Source: Puniceibacterium sediminis (GTDB lineage Bacteria; Pseudomonadota; Alphaproteobacteria; Rhodobacterales; Rhodobacteraceae). Taken from it: a DNA stretch of 64,000 nucleotides. The stretch is taken from NCBI RefSeq assembly GCF_900188035.1, contig NZ_FZNN01000006.1:166210-230209 (forward strand). The letters are read 5' to 3'. The notes below the pieces were generated by a model that was not told the origin of the DNA, made no database searches, and saw only the letters and a program-made list of their open reading frames with translations. Shown piece after piece: positions 27,504-37,099 of this stretch. Each line of letters begins with the position of its first letter. Position 1 is the stretch's first letter. Both the position numbers and the translations under genes were made by a program.

Positions 27504-28279
27504 TGCGTGGGCTTGCCGTTCTCCTGCTGATGCTCTGCGCTCCTGCGCTGGCGCAGGAAGGTGCCCCACCGCAGGAAGAAGTGGTTTTGGGCCTGAGCCA
27601 GAACGAAGTTTCGATCAGTACCGACTTCGACGGTTCAGACATCCTGATCTTTGGCGCGATCAAGCGCGAAACCCCGATCCCCGATGGCCCGCCAATCCAG
27701 GTGTTGATCACTGTTTCGGGACCCTCGGTGCCGATCACCGTGCGGCGCAAGGAACGCCGCTTCGGGATCTGGGTCAATACCGACGCGGTTGATGTCGACT
27801 CCGCCCCTTCGTTCTATGCCGTCGCCACCTCGGCGTCCTGGTCGCAGACCATCTCGGATATCGAAGATTTGCGCCACCGCGTTTCAATCCCGCGCGCCAT
27901 ACGATCGGTCGGCGCGCCGATGACCGTTCAGGACAGCCAGAGCTTTACCGCCGCCATCATCCGGATACGCAAGGAAAACGGCCTTTATCAGCGCGCCGAA
28001 GATACCGTGGACGTCAGCCAGCAAACCCTGTTCAACACCGCTATTAGGATGCCGGCCAACCTTACCGAAGGTGCTTATCGCACTCGGATCCTGCTCACCC
28101 GGGGTGGCAAGGTTATATCCCAACGCGAGGCAGTGATCGAAGTACGCAAGGTCGGGCTTGAACGCTGGCTGTTCAACCTGTCGCGCGAACAGCCTCTGGC
28201 CTATGGACTGCTCTCCATCGCAATCGCAATCGCGGCCGGCTGGGGTGCCTCTGCCGCCTTCCGCATGATCCGGTCCTGA
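27503..28279 (+). CDS. TIGR02186 family membrane-anchored protein
   Basis: A 258-residue protein with an N-terminal signal peptide (MRGLAVLLLMLCAPALAQ), a beta-rich periplasmic domain (VVLGLSQNEVSISTDFDGSD, then VTVSGPSVPITVRRKERRFG-type strands) and one C-terminal TM helix near 228-250 with a basic tail. This is the architecture of TIGR02186, whose function is unknown but which typically neighbours TauE/SafE exporters. Its start overlaps the exporter stop by one base, and its own stop overlaps the thioesterase start by one base. Confidence 0.88.
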   Translation: MRGLAVLLLMLCAPALAQEGAPPQEEVVLGLSQNEVSISTDFDGSDILIFGAIKRETPIPDGPPIQVLITVSGPSVPITVRRKERRFGIWVNTDAVDVDSAPSFYAVATSASWSQTISDIEDLRHRVSIPRAIRSVGAPMTVQDSQSFTAAIIRIRKENGLYQRAEDTVDVSQQTLFNTAIRMPANLTEGAYRTRILLTRGGKVISQREAVIEVRKVGLERWLFNLSREQPLAYGLLSIAIAIAAGWGASAAFRMIRS

Positions 28280-28713
28280 TGGCCAGGCCCCTCCTCCCTC
28301 CGACCCGCGCCGCCTTTGGCGCCTTTCGTGCCCTGCCGACTCGCTGGGCAGACAATGACGCCTACGGCCACATGAACAACGCCACCTATTTCGCGCTTTT
28401 CGACACGGCGGTCAGCCTTTGGCAGATGGAACAGGGGATGGTGATCGACGGCCCTGACCCGACACGGTTCCTGGTGGTCGAAAACGGCTGCACCTATTTT
28501 GCCGAGGTCGGCTTTCCTGAAATCTTGCACGCGGGCCTGCGGCTCGCCCATCTGGGCAACTCATCCTTTCGCACAGAAATCGCCCTGTTCCGCAACGACG
28601 CGGATACCGCCGCCGCCATGGGCTTTTTCGCGCAGGTGCATGTGGATGCGTCGGGACGCCCAAGTCCGCTGCCGGACAGCGTACGTGCAGCCCTCTCAAC
28701 CCTCGCCACCTGA
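28279..28713 (+). CDS. Hotdog-fold acyl-CoA thioesterase
   Basis: A 144-residue 4-hydroxybenzoyl-CoA-thioesterase-type hotdog protein. The active-site signature is TRWADNDAYGHMNNATYFAL near residue 22-41, with the catalytic Asp in the ADND segment, followed by FAEVGFPEILHAGLRLAH near 75. It hydrolyses acyl-CoA or related thioesters; the substrate is unknown. It is coupled to the TIGR02186 gene by a TGATG overlap, closing a three-gene unit. A convergent uvrC ends about 100 bases downstream. Confidence 0.88.
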   Translation: MARPLLPPTRAAFGAFRALPTRWADNDAYGHMNNATYFALFDTAVSLWQMEQGMVIDGPDPTRFLVVENGCTYFAEVGFPEILHAGLRLAHLGNSSFRTEIALFRNDADTAAAMGFFAQVHVDASGRPSPLPDSVRAALSTLAT

Positions 28714-28815
28714 CCACCCTCCGGTCAATGCGTCAGGGTGTAACCCGCGCCGAGCTACGCGCCCGCAAACGCGCGGGGCGCGATATCTGCGCGGCCGCAA
28801 GGCTGCACAACCGGA

Positions 28816-30690
28816 TCAGCCGCCCTCGTGGAAATATCCGTAGATCCGTTCCGCCAACGCCTCGGACACCCCCTCGACCGCAGTAAGGTCCGACAGATTG
28901 GCCCGGCTCACCGCTTTGGCCGATCCAAAGTGCGCCAGCAGCGCCCGCTTGCGTGCAGCACCCACGCCTGGCACATCGTCCAGCGGGGTCGCCCCAACCG
29001 CCTTGGCACGCTTGGCCCGGTGGGTGCCGATGGCAAAGCGGTGCACCTCATCACGCATCCGCTGCACAAAATACAGCACCGGATCGTTGTGGCGCAGCGC
29101 GAATGGCCGCTGCCCGACCCGGTGAAACTCTTCCTTGCCGGCGTCCCGGTCCACCCCCTTGGCCACGCCGACCATCGGAATGTCCTGCACGCCATGCAGT
29201 GCCATGATCGACGCGACGGCCGATACCTGTCCCGCCCCGCCATCGATCAGCAGAAGGTCCGGCCACATGCCCAGGCTCCGGTCCGGGTCTTCCTTCAGCA
29301 AGCGGCGGAACCTGCGCTCCAACACCTCTTTCATCATACCAAAGTCATCGCCGGGCGTCAGTGCCTCGCCCTTGATATTGAACTTGCGGTACTGGTTCTT
29401 CAGGAACCCTTCAGGCCCCGCCACGATCATCCCACCCACCGCATTGGTGCCCTGAATGTGCGAGTTGTCGTAGACCTCGATCCGCTGCGGCGGCGCGTCC
29501 AGCCCGAATGCCTCGGCCAGCCCACGCAGAAGCTTGCCCTGCGTCGCCGTCTCGACCATTTTACGCGCCAGAGATTCACGGGCATTGCGCGCGGCTCCTT
29601 CGACCAGTTCGACCTTTTCACCGCGCAGGGGCACTGCCACCTCGACCCGGCGGCCCAGCTTGCCCGACAGCGCCTCTTCCATCAGGTCCGTATTCTCGAT
29701 GGCATGGGACAGCAGGATCAGGCGCGGCGGATCCTTGCTGTCATAGAACTGGCCCAGGAATGCCTCCAGCACCTCGGCCTCGTCCACATCGGGGCCGACC
29801 CGGGGATAGAAATCCCGGTTCCCCCAATTCTGGTTGGCACGGATAAAGAACACCTGAACACAGGCCTGCCCGCCCTCAAGGTGCAGCGCCACCACATCCG
29901 CTTCGGTCACGCCACGCGGATTGATACCTTGCGCCGTCTGCACCTGCGTCAGGGCGCGGATCCGGTCACGCAGCGCTCCTGCACGTTCGAACTCCATCGC
30001 ATCGGACGCCTCGGCCATCTGGCGCGCCAGCGCCTCCTGCACGCCGGTGGATTTGCCCGACAGGAACTGCGCGGCGTCGTGCACGCTGGCGCGATAATCC
30101 TCAGCCGAAATCTTGCCCACGCAGGGTGCCGAACACCGCCGGATCTGATGCTGGAGGCAAGGTCGGGTCCGGCTCTGGAACATGGAATCCGAACAGTTCC
30201 GCAGCAGGAATACCTTCTGCAACTGGTTCAGCGTCCGGTTCACTGCGCCCGCGCTCGCGAAGGGGCCAAAATACTGGCCCTTGTCCTTCTTCGCGCCGCG
30301 ATGCTTGGTGATCTGTGGAAAGTCATGATCGGTCACGAGGATATTCGGAAACGACTTGTCGTCGCGCAGCAGCACGTTGTAGCGCGGCTTGAGTTGCTTG
30401 ATCAGGTTCTGTTCAAGCAGCAGCGCCTCGGTCTCGGTCCGGGTCGTCAGGAACATCATCGAGGCCGTCTCGCGGATCATCCGCGCGATCCGTCCCGAAT
30501 GGCCTGTGGGGCGTGTATAGTTGCTGACCCGGGCGCGCAGATTACGCGCCTTACCGACGTAAAGAACCCGGCTTTCAGCATCCAGCATGCGGTATACCCC
30601 CGGACTGCTGTCCAGAGTTTTCAGATAGGACTGGATGCAGGCATGGCCCGTCAGCGTCGTGTCAGTCGAAGTGTCAGGTTTTTCGGTCAT
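28816..30690 (-). CDS. uvrC: UvrABC excinuclease subunit C
   Basis: A 624-residue nucleotide-excision-repair nuclease that makes the 3' and 5' incisions with UvrB. Domains in order: the GIY-YIG nuclease ([20 protein letters not shown], near residue 32), a Cys cluster ([17 protein letters not shown] near 180), the UVR motif ([20 protein letters not shown] near 222), the RNase H-like endonuclease domain ([20 protein letters not shown] near 400; [13 protein letters not shown] near 480), and a C-terminal tandem HhH ([20 protein letters not shown] near 573). Length and order are normal. It is monocistronic. Confidence 0.97.
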   Translation of the reverse strand: MTEKPDTSTDTTLTGHACIQSYLKTLDSSPGVYRMLDAESRVLYVGKARNLRARVSNYTRPTGHSGRIARMIRETASMMFLTTRTETEALLLEQNLIKQLKPRYNVLLRDDKSFPNILVTDHDFPQITKHRGAKKDKGQYFGPFASAGAVNRTLNQLQKVFLLRNCSDSMFQSRTRPCLQHQIRRCSAPCVGKISAEDYRASVHDAAQFLSGKSTGVQEALARQMAEASDAMEFERAGALRDRIRALTQVQTAQGINPRGVTEADVVALHLEGGQACVQVFFIRANQNWGNRDFYPRVGPDVDEAEVLEAFLGQFYDSKDPPRLILLSHAIENTDLMEEALSGKLGRRVEVAVPLRGEKVELVEGAARNARESLARKMVETATQGKLLRGLAEAFGLDAPPQRIEVYDNSHIQGTNAVGGMIVAGPEGFLKNQYRKFNIKGEALTPGDDFGMMKEVLERRFRRLLKEDPDRSLGMWPDLLLIDGGAGQVSAVASIMALHGVQDIPMVGVAKGVDRDAGKEEFHRVGQRPFALRHNDPVLYFVQRMRDEVHRFAIGTHRAKRAKAVGATPLDDVPGVGAARKRALLAHFGSAKAVSRANLSDLTAVEGVSEALAERIYGYFHEGG

Positions 30691-30994
30691 GATCCCTGTA
30701 AAGCTGGCATGGCAACAGTGATTCTCAAGAGGTGCTGCACTGGTAAATCACCCGTTGCAAGGTGGAAGGCATCCACCGTTCCTGTGGATAAGTCTGCGTG
30801 TAACTTTCCGTGGTCGCGAAATTTCCTTTGTTTTTTGGTCCCTTCCCTGAATTGCCTAATTTTTAGTCAACAAAACAACTTACTGATTTAAAGGGATATT
30901 TTTATTAACGACACGCAAACACATGATTTTGCTAACTCTTTTGTAACGATTGGATGACGCCGCCCGACCCGGTGCACAACTTCACCTAGGGTCG
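30691..30994. other. AT-rich intergenic region upstream of uvrC
   Basis: About 300 bases between the SDR stop and the uvrC start, with an AT-rich core around 30830-30960 (TTTAAAGG and TTTTTATTAACG stretches) that contrasts with the surrounding GC-rich DNA. It must hold the uvrC promoter. I see no ORF with a ribosome site, no hairpin with a U-run and no RNA gene. Confidence 0.5.
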
Positions 30995-31771
30995 TCACTC
31001 CACCCCGAGCACGTCCGGAGTCTGCCATGCGAGATGCTGTCCCCCATCCGTACAAAGCAATTGTCCTGTGACCGAAGGTGAATCGAGGAAATATGACAGC
31101 GCACCAACGATATCCGACGTGTTCGATCCACGTTTCAGAACCGTCGCTGCGCGCTGTCGGGCAAAATGATCCTCGCTCTGGCGTCCACCGCGCAGCGTCG
31201 GCCCCGGCCCGATCCCGTTGACCCGCACGCGTGGCGCCAGCGCCTGCGCCGCCGTCTGCGTCAGGGTCCACAAACCGGCCTTGGCCAGCGTGTAGGTCAT
31301 GAATTCCGGCGTCAGCTTGCGCACACGCTGATCGATCATGTTCACCACCAGCCCCTGCGCCACCGGTTCGTCCATCTCGTCCATCACCGGATCGGGCACC
31401 TGCGCCGCCAGCGCCTGGATCAGCACAAAGGGGGCGCGAAGATTGCTCTCAAGATGCCTGTCCCAACCTTCGCGGGTGGCCATGCGGATATTGTCATACT
31501 CAAAGATCGACGCATTGTTGACCAGACAGGTCAGCGGCCCGCCCAGGGCCTCGACGCTGCGCGGCACAAGGCGCTGTACTGCATCCTCATAGGTCAGGTC
31601 GGCCTGCAGGGCCACTGCCTGCCGCCCCATCCCGCGGATCAGCTCTACGACCTCGTCAGCGGCCTCGGACGAGGTTGCATAATGCACCGCGACGTCATGG
31701 CCTCGCTCGGCCAGAAACAGCGCCATTGCGCGGCCCAGACGTTTGCCTGCCCCTGTCACCAATGCTTTCAC
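30995..31771 (-). CDS. SDR family oxidoreductase (FolM/pteridine-reductase-like)
   Basis: A 258-residue short-chain dehydrogenase/reductase. The cofactor loop reads VTGAGKRLGRAMALFLAERG; an Arg right after the glycine motif, as here (KRLGR), is typical of NADPH-dependent pteridine reductases such as PTR1/FolM. The NNAS motif (LVNNASIFEYD) is near residue 85 and the active-site YTLAK near 165; the Ser of the tetrad is less clear (VNMIDQRV in that strand, as in pteridine reductases). A pterin-reducing role is an inference. The gene lies 12 bases downstream of the antiporter gene, at the end of the SppA-zinc ribbon-antiporter operon. Confidence 0.82.
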   Translation of the reverse strand: MKALVTGAGKRLGRAMALFLAERGHDVAVHYATSSEAADEVVELIRGMGRQAVALQADLTYEDAVQRLVPRSVEALGGPLTCLVNNASIFEYDNIRMATREGWDRHLESNLRAPFVLIQALAAQVPDPVMDEMDEPVAQGLVVNMIDQRVRKLTPEFMTYTLAKAGLWTLTQTAAQALAPRVRVNGIGPGPTLRGGRQSEDHFARQRAATVLKRGSNTSDIVGALSYFLDSPSVTGQLLCTDGGQHLAWQTPDVLGVE

Positions 31772-31783
31772 GCAGGTTACCTC

Positions 31784-32731
31784 TCAAGACTGAAGGACGA
31801 TCACCACGTAACCGATATAGAGCGCCGTCAGCACAATGCCCCAGACACGCCCGATATTCTGCCGCAAAAAGACAAAGGGGATCAACAGCAGGCTTGCCGC
31901 CAGCATGACCCACAGATCAAAGGTCAGAAACGCGCGGTCCACCGGCATCGGTGCGATCAGCGATGCAATTCCAATGATCGCCAACAGGTTGAACATGTTC
32001 GACCCGATCACATTGCCAAGCGCAACGTCCGCCTGCCGCCGCAGCGTCGCCATGACCGTCGTCGCAAGCTCCGGCAAGGATGTGCCCACAGCCACCAGCG
32101 TCAGGCCGATCACCGTGTCGCTCACGCCAAACCGCTGCGCGATAACGGTCGCAGAATCCACCAGAAGATCCGCGCCCAGAGGCAGGCCCACAAGACCGAG
32201 ACACAGAAAAAGGGCGATCTTCCACCAGGGCATGTCGGGATCCGCGCCCTCGACTTCTTCTTCGGGCTCTGCTTGGTCTGCACGCCGATGCGCCAGCGAT
32301 TCCCGCACGGCATCGCCCAGGATAACAGCCAGTACCGCCAGCATGCCAAGGCCCGCGATCCAGTCGAATACCCCGCGGAACGCCAGCGCAATGAACAGCA
32401 CCGAAGCCCCCAGCATGATGAGATAGGCTTTGCGGGTGTCATGCTCGGACGTGTGCATGACCGCCAGAATACCCGGGATTCCCAGCACAAGCAGCACGTT
32501 GGCCGTATTTGATCCCACCACGTTGCCCAGGGCGATCCCCGGCACCCCGTCGAGCGCTGCCTTGATCGAAATCAGAAGCTCTGGTGCCGAGGTGCCGAAG
32601 GCCACGATCGTCAGACTGACGATCAGCGCCGGAATACCGACCCTCAGGCTCAGGTTCACCGCGCCCTTGACCAGCGCATCGCCGGCCAAAAGCAGGATCA
32701 CCAGCCCCAGCACCACTGTCAGCCAGATCAT
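31784..32731 (-). CDS. Calcium/sodium antiporter (CaCA family, YrbG-like)
   Basis: A 315-residue inner-membrane cation exchanger with the two inverted alpha repeats of the CaCA family: AFGTSAPELLISIKAALDG followed by GNVVGSNTANVLLVLGIPG near residue 46-80, and VAVGTSLPELATTVMATLRR followed by GNVIGSNMFNLLAIIGIASL near 200-235. The acidic residues in each SAPEL/SLPEL motif bind cation. About ten TM segments are visible. It starts one base after the zinc-ribbon gene stop, so the two are translationally coupled. Confidence 0.93.
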   Translation of the reverse strand: MIWLTVVLGLVILLLAGDALVKGAVNLSLRVGIPALIVSLTIVAFGTSAPELLISIKAALDGVPGIALGNVVGSNTANVLLVLGIPGILAVMHTSEHDTRKAYLIMLGASVLFIALAFRGVFDWIAGLGMLAVLAVILGDAVRESLAHRRADQAEPEEEVEGADPDMPWWKIALFLCLGLVGLPLGADLLVDSATVIAQRFGVSDTVIGLTLVAVGTSLPELATTVMATLRRQADVALGNVIGSNMFNLLAIIGIASLIAPMPVDRAFLTFDLWVMLAASLLLIPFVFLRQNIGRVWGIVLTALYIGYVVIVLQS

Positions 32732-32732
32732 T

Positions 32733-32900
32733 TCAGGATTTTCCCTCGCCGCAGGGGCATTTGCCGCGTCCGATCCTGTACCGACCGCAGTGGCGACACT
32801 TGGCCGAGGCCAGACGCTTAGCGCCCGGCACCTTCAGCTTGCCGAACATTGCAAGCACGCCCATGCCGATCAGGAATAGGGTGACAATCTTGAAAATCAC
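32733..32900 (-). CDS. Small membrane protein with C-terminal zinc ribbon (55 residues)
   Basis: This gene is short and easy to miss. Reading from a GTG at 32900, the product is 55 residues: one hydrophobic helix at about 3-19 (IFKIVTLFLIGMGVLAMFG), a basic linker, and two Cys pairs, CRHC (35-38) and CPC (48-50), spaced like a small zinc ribbon, ending GEGKS. The GTG lies one base after the SppA-like stop, and the antiporter ATG one base after its own stop (TGAAATG), so it sits in a tightly coupled operon. The spacing and intact frame argue for a real gene. Function unknown. Confidence 0.8.
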   Translation of the reverse strand: MIFKIVTLFLIGMGVLAMFGKLKVPGAKRLASAKCRHCGRYRIGRGKCPCGEGKS

Positions 32901-32901
32901 G

Positions 32902-33699
32902 TCAAAGCCCGAACCGCGCGAACTGCGCCCGTTCCTCGATCCCGCTCAGTGCATCCTGCGCGAGGCTGACGCCAAAGCGCTGGAACAAGGAGCGCTTTGT
33001 CTCGTACCGGCGGAACTTCACCTTGTCGCCAAATCGCGCCTTCATGAACGGCACCAGATGACCGACGCCATCGGCCAGCCCGACGCGCACGGCACCCTGC
33101 CCGACCCAGACTTCGCCGGTGAACAGATCCGGATCTTTGGACAGCTTGTCACCGCGACGACCCTGCACCTGCGCGATGAAATTATCGTGCAGCTGGCTCA
33201 GCAAGCGATCCAGCCGCGCCACGTCCTCTTCGGTTTCCGGCTTGAACGGATCGTTCATGCTCTTGGACTTGCCAGCCGTGTGCACACGGCGTTCCAGCCC
33301 CTGCCGGGCCAGAAAGACATGCGCACCGAACCCGGCCGAAATGACGCCGATAGACCCCAGAATGGAACTCTCGTCAGCAATGATCTCATCGGCGGCAGAG
33401 GCCAGCCAGTAACCACCCGACGCCGCGACATCCTCGACAAAGGCAAAAACCGGCACCCCGGCCTCATCCGCCAGCCGCCGGATCCGCGCCGCGATCAGCG
33501 AGGATTGCACCGGCGATCCGCCGGGTGAATTGATCTCAAGCGCAACAGCCTTCGGCTTGCCGCGCTTGAAGGCTTTTTCGAGCATCTCGCGCAGGCTCTG
33601 ATCACTCAGCGCTCCGCGTCCGCCCATGCCAATCGCACCTTGCAGCCGTACAACGGCGACAAGTGGACGGGATTTCAGAAAGGGGATCCAGCGTTTCAT
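32902..33699 (-). CDS. S49 family signal peptide peptidase, SppA-like (short form)
   Basis: A 265-residue S49 serine protease, the half-length SppA form. Features: VAVVRLQGAIGMGGRGALSD near residue 14, LEINSPGGSPVQSSLIAARI near 55, and the nucleophile serine in EDVAASGGYWLASAADEI near 88. The general-base lysine region is TAGKSKSMNDPF near 140, giving a Ser-Lys dyad. SppA degrades leftover signal peptides in the membrane. It lacks an obvious N-terminal TM helix. I used the ATG at 33699, where similarity begins, although its ribosome site is weak; an upstream start at 33735 is possible. First gene of a four-gene operon. Confidence 0.88.
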   Translation of the reverse strand: MKRWIPFLKSRPLVAVVRLQGAIGMGGRGALSDQSLREMLEKAFKRGKPKAVALEINSPGGSPVQSSLIAARIRRLADEAGVPVFAFVEDVAASGGYWLASAADEIIADESSILGSIGVISAGFGAHVFLARQGLERRVHTAGKSKSMNDPFKPETEEDVARLDRLLSQLHDNFIAQVQGRRGDKLSKDPDLFTGEVWVGQGAVRVGLADGVGHLVPFMKARFGDKVKFRRYETKRSLFQRFGVSLAQDALSGIEERAQFARFGL

Positions 33700-33878
33700 G
33701 TCATGGCATGTAAATGGGCCACCCCCGACAAACAAGTCGCGACCGGGAAACTTGGCTGTTTCTGTGACCTTTGGACCTGCCCGACCACGCGCGACGCCCG
33801 CAGTGAAGGCCAGAAAAACTCATATTTCCAGCAGCAATAGTTCGAACGACCTAACGCCGCACTGCCGCGATACAGCGT

Positions 33879-36071
33879 TCAATAAAAGCTCTGCGGATCG
33901 ATATCTATCGCCAACCGCAACTGTCCGCGCAGCCGGAACTGACCGGTCCACTCTAAAAGTGCCGCTTGCAGCGCGACACCCTTTGGGGCCTTGACCAGCA
34001 GCCGCACCCGATGCCGCCCCCGGACCCGGGCAATCGGCGCAGGCGCAGGGCCGAACACCTGCGCGCCAATCCGGCGTAATGCGCCGTCCTGACGCGCCAT
34101 CGCATTACCCAGATCGAACACCTCCTGCACCTCGGTAGAACTCAGGATGATCCCCGCCATCCGCCCATAGGGCGGCACCCCGGCGGCGCGGCGCTCTTCC
34201 GCCTCGGCCCGCCAGAAACCTTCTTCATCCCCCGAAAGGATCGCCCGGATCACCGGATGTTCCGGCTGATAGGTCTGCATCACCGCCTCGCCCGGTTTTT
34301 CCGCCCGCCCCGCGCGCCCCGCCACCTGCCGCATCAACTGAAAAGTCCGCTCTGCCGCGCGCAGGTCGGACCCCTGCAAACCCAGATCCGCGTCGATCAC
34401 CCCCACCAGCGTCAGCAAGGGAAAGTTGTGTCCCTTGGCCACCAGCTGCGTGCCGATGATGATGTCCGCCGTACCTTTGGCAATCGCCCCGATCTCGGCC
34501 TTCAGGGCGCGGGCCGATCCATACATGTCCGACGACAGCACCGCCACGCGGGCATCGGGAAAGAGCGCCGCCGCCTCCTCACCCAGCCGTTCGACACCGG
34601 GGCCGACAGCGGCCAGCTTGTCCTCGGCCTCGCAGGATGGGCAGGCCTCGGGCACCGGTTTGCTTTCGCCGCACTGATGGCAGACCAGACGTTTCAGGAA
34701 TCGGTGTTCGACCATCCGCGCATCGCAGTGATCACATCCGATCTGAAACCCACAGGCCCGGCATATTGTCACCGGGGCATAGCCGCGCCGGTTCAGGAAC
34801 AGCAGCGATTGTTCGCCCTTTTCCAGCCGCTTCTCCACCGCGCGCTGCAACGTTGGTGAAACCCACCGGTCACGCGGCAGGTCCTCTGCGCGCATGTCGA
34901 TCGTGCGCATGACCGGCATCACCGCCGCGCCAAACCGCGCCGTCAGCTCGATCCGGTCATACTTGCCCGCCTCGGCATTGGCCCAGCTTTCCAACGAAGG
35001 CGTGGCCGAGGCCAGCACAACCCGCGCACCGCAGATCGCCGCGCGCAGCACCGCCATGTCCCGGGCGTTGTACAGCACACCTTCTTCCTGCTTGTAGGAT
35101 GTGTCGTGTTCCTCATCGACCACGATCAGCCCAAGGTGCTGAAACGGCAGGAAAAGCGCAGACCGCGCGCCCACCACCAGTTGCGCCTGACCTTCGCCCA
35201 CCATCTTCCAGACGCGGCGACGTTCGGTCACTGTGACGCCGGAATGCCATTCGGCCGGGCGCGCGCCGAACCGCGCCTCGACCCGGGTCAGGAATTCGGC
35301 TGACAGCGCAATTTCCGGCAGCAAGACCAGCGCTTGGCGACCCTGCCGCAGACATTCCGCCACCGCCTCAAGATACACTTCGGTCTTGCCCGATCCGGTG
35401 ACACCGCGCAGCAAAGTCGTGCCATAGACGCCCGAACGCACACCCGCCATCAGCGCCTCGGCACCTGCGGCCTGATCCCCGGTCAGCGCCTTGCCGCCCA
35501 GACCAGGATCGAGGTGCGGAAAGGCCGTGTCGCGCGGGCTTTCCTCCTCGGTCACTGCCCCCAGCTTTACCAGACCCTTGACGACCGAAGTCGTCACGCC
35601 CGCAGTCTCGGCCAACTCCCCCAAGGTCAGCGACAGCCCGCCCATGTCCCGCAGAACCTCAAGCACGCGCCTGCGGGCGTCGGTCATCCGCTCCGGTTCG
35701 GACAGGCCCAGCCGGTAGACCTTGCGCATCGACGGCGGATCGCCCAGCCCCGGCGCGCGGGTGCATAGCCGCAGCATCGCAGGCAGCGGCGTCAGCGTGT
35801 ATTCACCCGCCCGTTCCAGAAAGCTGCACAGCTCGTCGCGCATCGGCACGGCGTCCAGCACGCGGATGACGGCGCGTATTTTGTTCAGGTCGAAATCCCC
35901 GACGCCCGCCCCCCAGACTACACCCAGCACCTTGCGCGGCCCCAGCGGCACCTCGACAAAGGCACCAAGGTGACAGCCGCCCTCAGGCGCGCGATAGTCC
36001 AGTGTACTGGCGAACGGCTGGGTCGTCAGGACCGCAATCAGATCGCCTTCTTTGAAAAAACCGGGGGACAT
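33879..36071 (-). CDS. priA: Primosomal protein N' (replication restart helicase PriA)
   Basis: A 730-residue superfamily-2 3'-5' helicase that reloads the replisome at collapsed forks. Features: an N-terminal 3'-DNA-binding domain (VLTTQPFASTLDYRAPEG), Walker A LLRGVTGSGKTEVYLEAVAE near residue 221, the DEEH box LIVVDEEHDTSYKQEEG near 318, and an eight-Cys zinc-binding insert near 438-475 (CRACGFQIGCDHC, CHQCGESKPVPEACPSCEAE). Helicase motifs V-VI lie near 550-600 (GTQLVAKGHNFPLLTLVGVI; RQVAGRAGRAEKPGEAVMQT). Length is normal. Monocistronic and divergent from the transaldolase gene. Confidence 0.97.
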   Translation of the reverse strand: MSPGFFKEGDLIAVLTTQPFASTLDYRAPEGGCHLGAFVEVPLGPRKVLGVVWGAGVGDFDLNKIRAVIRVLDAVPMRDELCSFLERAGEYTLTPLPAMLRLCTRAPGLGDPPSMRKVYRLGLSEPERMTDARRRVLEVLRDMGGLSLTLGELAETAGVTTSVVKGLVKLGAVTEEESPRDTAFPHLDPGLGGKALTGDQAAGAEALMAGVRSGVYGTTLLRGVTGSGKTEVYLEAVAECLRQGRQALVLLPEIALSAEFLTRVEARFGARPAEWHSGVTVTERRRVWKMVGEGQAQLVVGARSALFLPFQHLGLIVVDEEHDTSYKQEEGVLYNARDMAVLRAAICGARVVLASATPSLESWANAEAGKYDRIELTARFGAAVMPVMRTIDMRAEDLPRDRWVSPTLQRAVEKRLEKGEQSLLFLNRRGYAPVTICRACGFQIGCDHCDARMVEHRFLKRLVCHQCGESKPVPEACPSCEAEDKLAAVGPGVERLGEEAAALFPDARVAVLSSDMYGSARALKAEIGAIAKGTADIIIGTQLVAKGHNFPLLTLVGVIDADLGLQGSDLRAAERTFQLMRQVAGRAGRAEKPGEAVMQTYQPEHPVIRAILSGDEEGFWRAEAEERRAAGVPPYGRMAGIILSSTEVQEVFDLGNAMARQDGALRRIGAQVFGPAPAPIARVRGRHRVRLLVKAPKGVALQAALLEWTGQFRLRGQLRLAIDIDPQSFY

Positions 36072-36174
36072 CCACTCATTTCATGTTAGCGCTGCCGGGA
36101 ACAGGCTTTCTGCTCCCGTCTCTCTGGGGTAAGACAGCCGCAAGGAATTGCCAAGCGACACAGAGGAAACCAAA

Positions 36175-36828
36175 ATGAAATTCTTCGTAGATACCGCCGA
36201 CATCGATGCCATCTCCGAACTCAATGACCTCGGGATGGTGGACGGGGTCACCACAAACCCCTCGCTGATCCTGAAATCGGGGCGTGACATCCTCGAAGTG
36301 ACAAAAGAAATCTGCGAACTGGTCTCGGGCCCGGTCTCGGCCGAAGTCATCGCGCTCGAAGCGGACGACATGATCGCCGAAGGCCGCAAGCTGGCCGAGA
36401 TCGCGACGAACATCGCGGTAAAGGTGCCGCTGACATGGGCCGGTCTCAAGGCCTGCAAGACGCTGTCTGACGATGGCCTCATGGTCAACGTGACGCTCTG
36501 CTTCTCGGCCAATCAGGCGCTTCTCGCAGCCAAGGCCGGTGCGACATTCATCTCACCCTTCGTCGGGCGACTGGATGACATCAACATCGACGGGCTGGAC
36601 CTGATCGCGGACATCCGCACGATCTATGACAACTACGGCTTTGAAACGCAGATCCTCGCGGCGTCGATGCGCTCGGCCAACCACATGTCGGAATGCGCCA
36701 AGATCGGCGCCGATGTGGCAACCGCCCCGCCCGCAGTGATCAAGGCGATGGCGAACCACGTCCTGACCGACAAGGGTCTCGCCCAGTTCGTCAAGGACGC
36801 GGCCGAAGCCAGTATCAAGATCCTCTGA
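36175..36828 (+). CDS. fsa: Small transaldolase / fructose-6-phosphate aldolase family
   Basis: A 217-residue short-form transaldolase (TalC/FSA type). It opens [18 protein letters not shown], has [13 protein letters not shown] near residue 25 and the Schiff-base lysine in [18 protein letters not shown] near 85, then [20 protein letters not shown] near 107. This type catalyses either transaldolase (pentose phosphate pathway) or fructose-6-phosphate cleavage; sequence alone does not decide. The ATG at 36175 follows AGAGGAAACC. A hairpin follows the gene. Confidence 0.93.
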   Translation: MKFFVDTADIDAISELNDLGMVDGVTTNPSLILKSGRDILEVTKEICELVSGPVSAEVIALEADDMIAEGRKLAEIATNIAVKVPLTWAGLKACKTLSDDGLMVNVTLCFSANQALLAAKAGATFISPFVGRLDDINIDGLDLIADIRTIYDNYGFETQILAASMRSANHMSECAKIGADVATAPPAVIKAMANHVLTDKGLAQFVKDAAEASIKIL

Positions 36829-36837
36829 TCCCTCTGT

Positions 36838-36866
36838 GGGCGCTGCCTCTTTGGAACGCAGCGCCC
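36838..36866 (+). terminator. Hairpin downstream of the transaldolase gene
   Basis: A perfect 9-bp stem (GGGCGCTGC / GCAGCGCCC) with an 11-base loop, 9 bases after the stop. C-rich rather than U-rich sequence follows, so it may be a terminator or 3' stabilising hairpin. Confidence 0.5.
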
Positions 36867-37099
36867 GCCCCCCCACGTTGCGACCCCGCCGTGGAAATTT
36901 CACCATCGGCAAACATGATGGCTTCGATACCGATTTCTGGCGCGGCAAGACAATAACCCGCCGGCCCATCGTCCGGCCCTATCCGGCCCGTTGACACATC
37001 GGCCACACCCCGGCAAAGAGCGTGAAACGTCTGGATTAAACAGGCGAAAATTCGGGTGCCCTCTGATAGGGTCCGGGCAACAAACAGGCAGAAATCTAC

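Noticed and set aside
28828..30891. Long open frame on the plus strand (about 687 codons) opposite uvrC
   Set aside because: Antisense shadow of a GC-rich gene; uvrC on the minus strand has all family motifs and correct length.
31166..32512. Open frame on the plus strand opposite the SDR and antiporter genes
   Set aside because: Spans two well-supported minus-strand genes and has low-complexity Gln/His/Arg composition.
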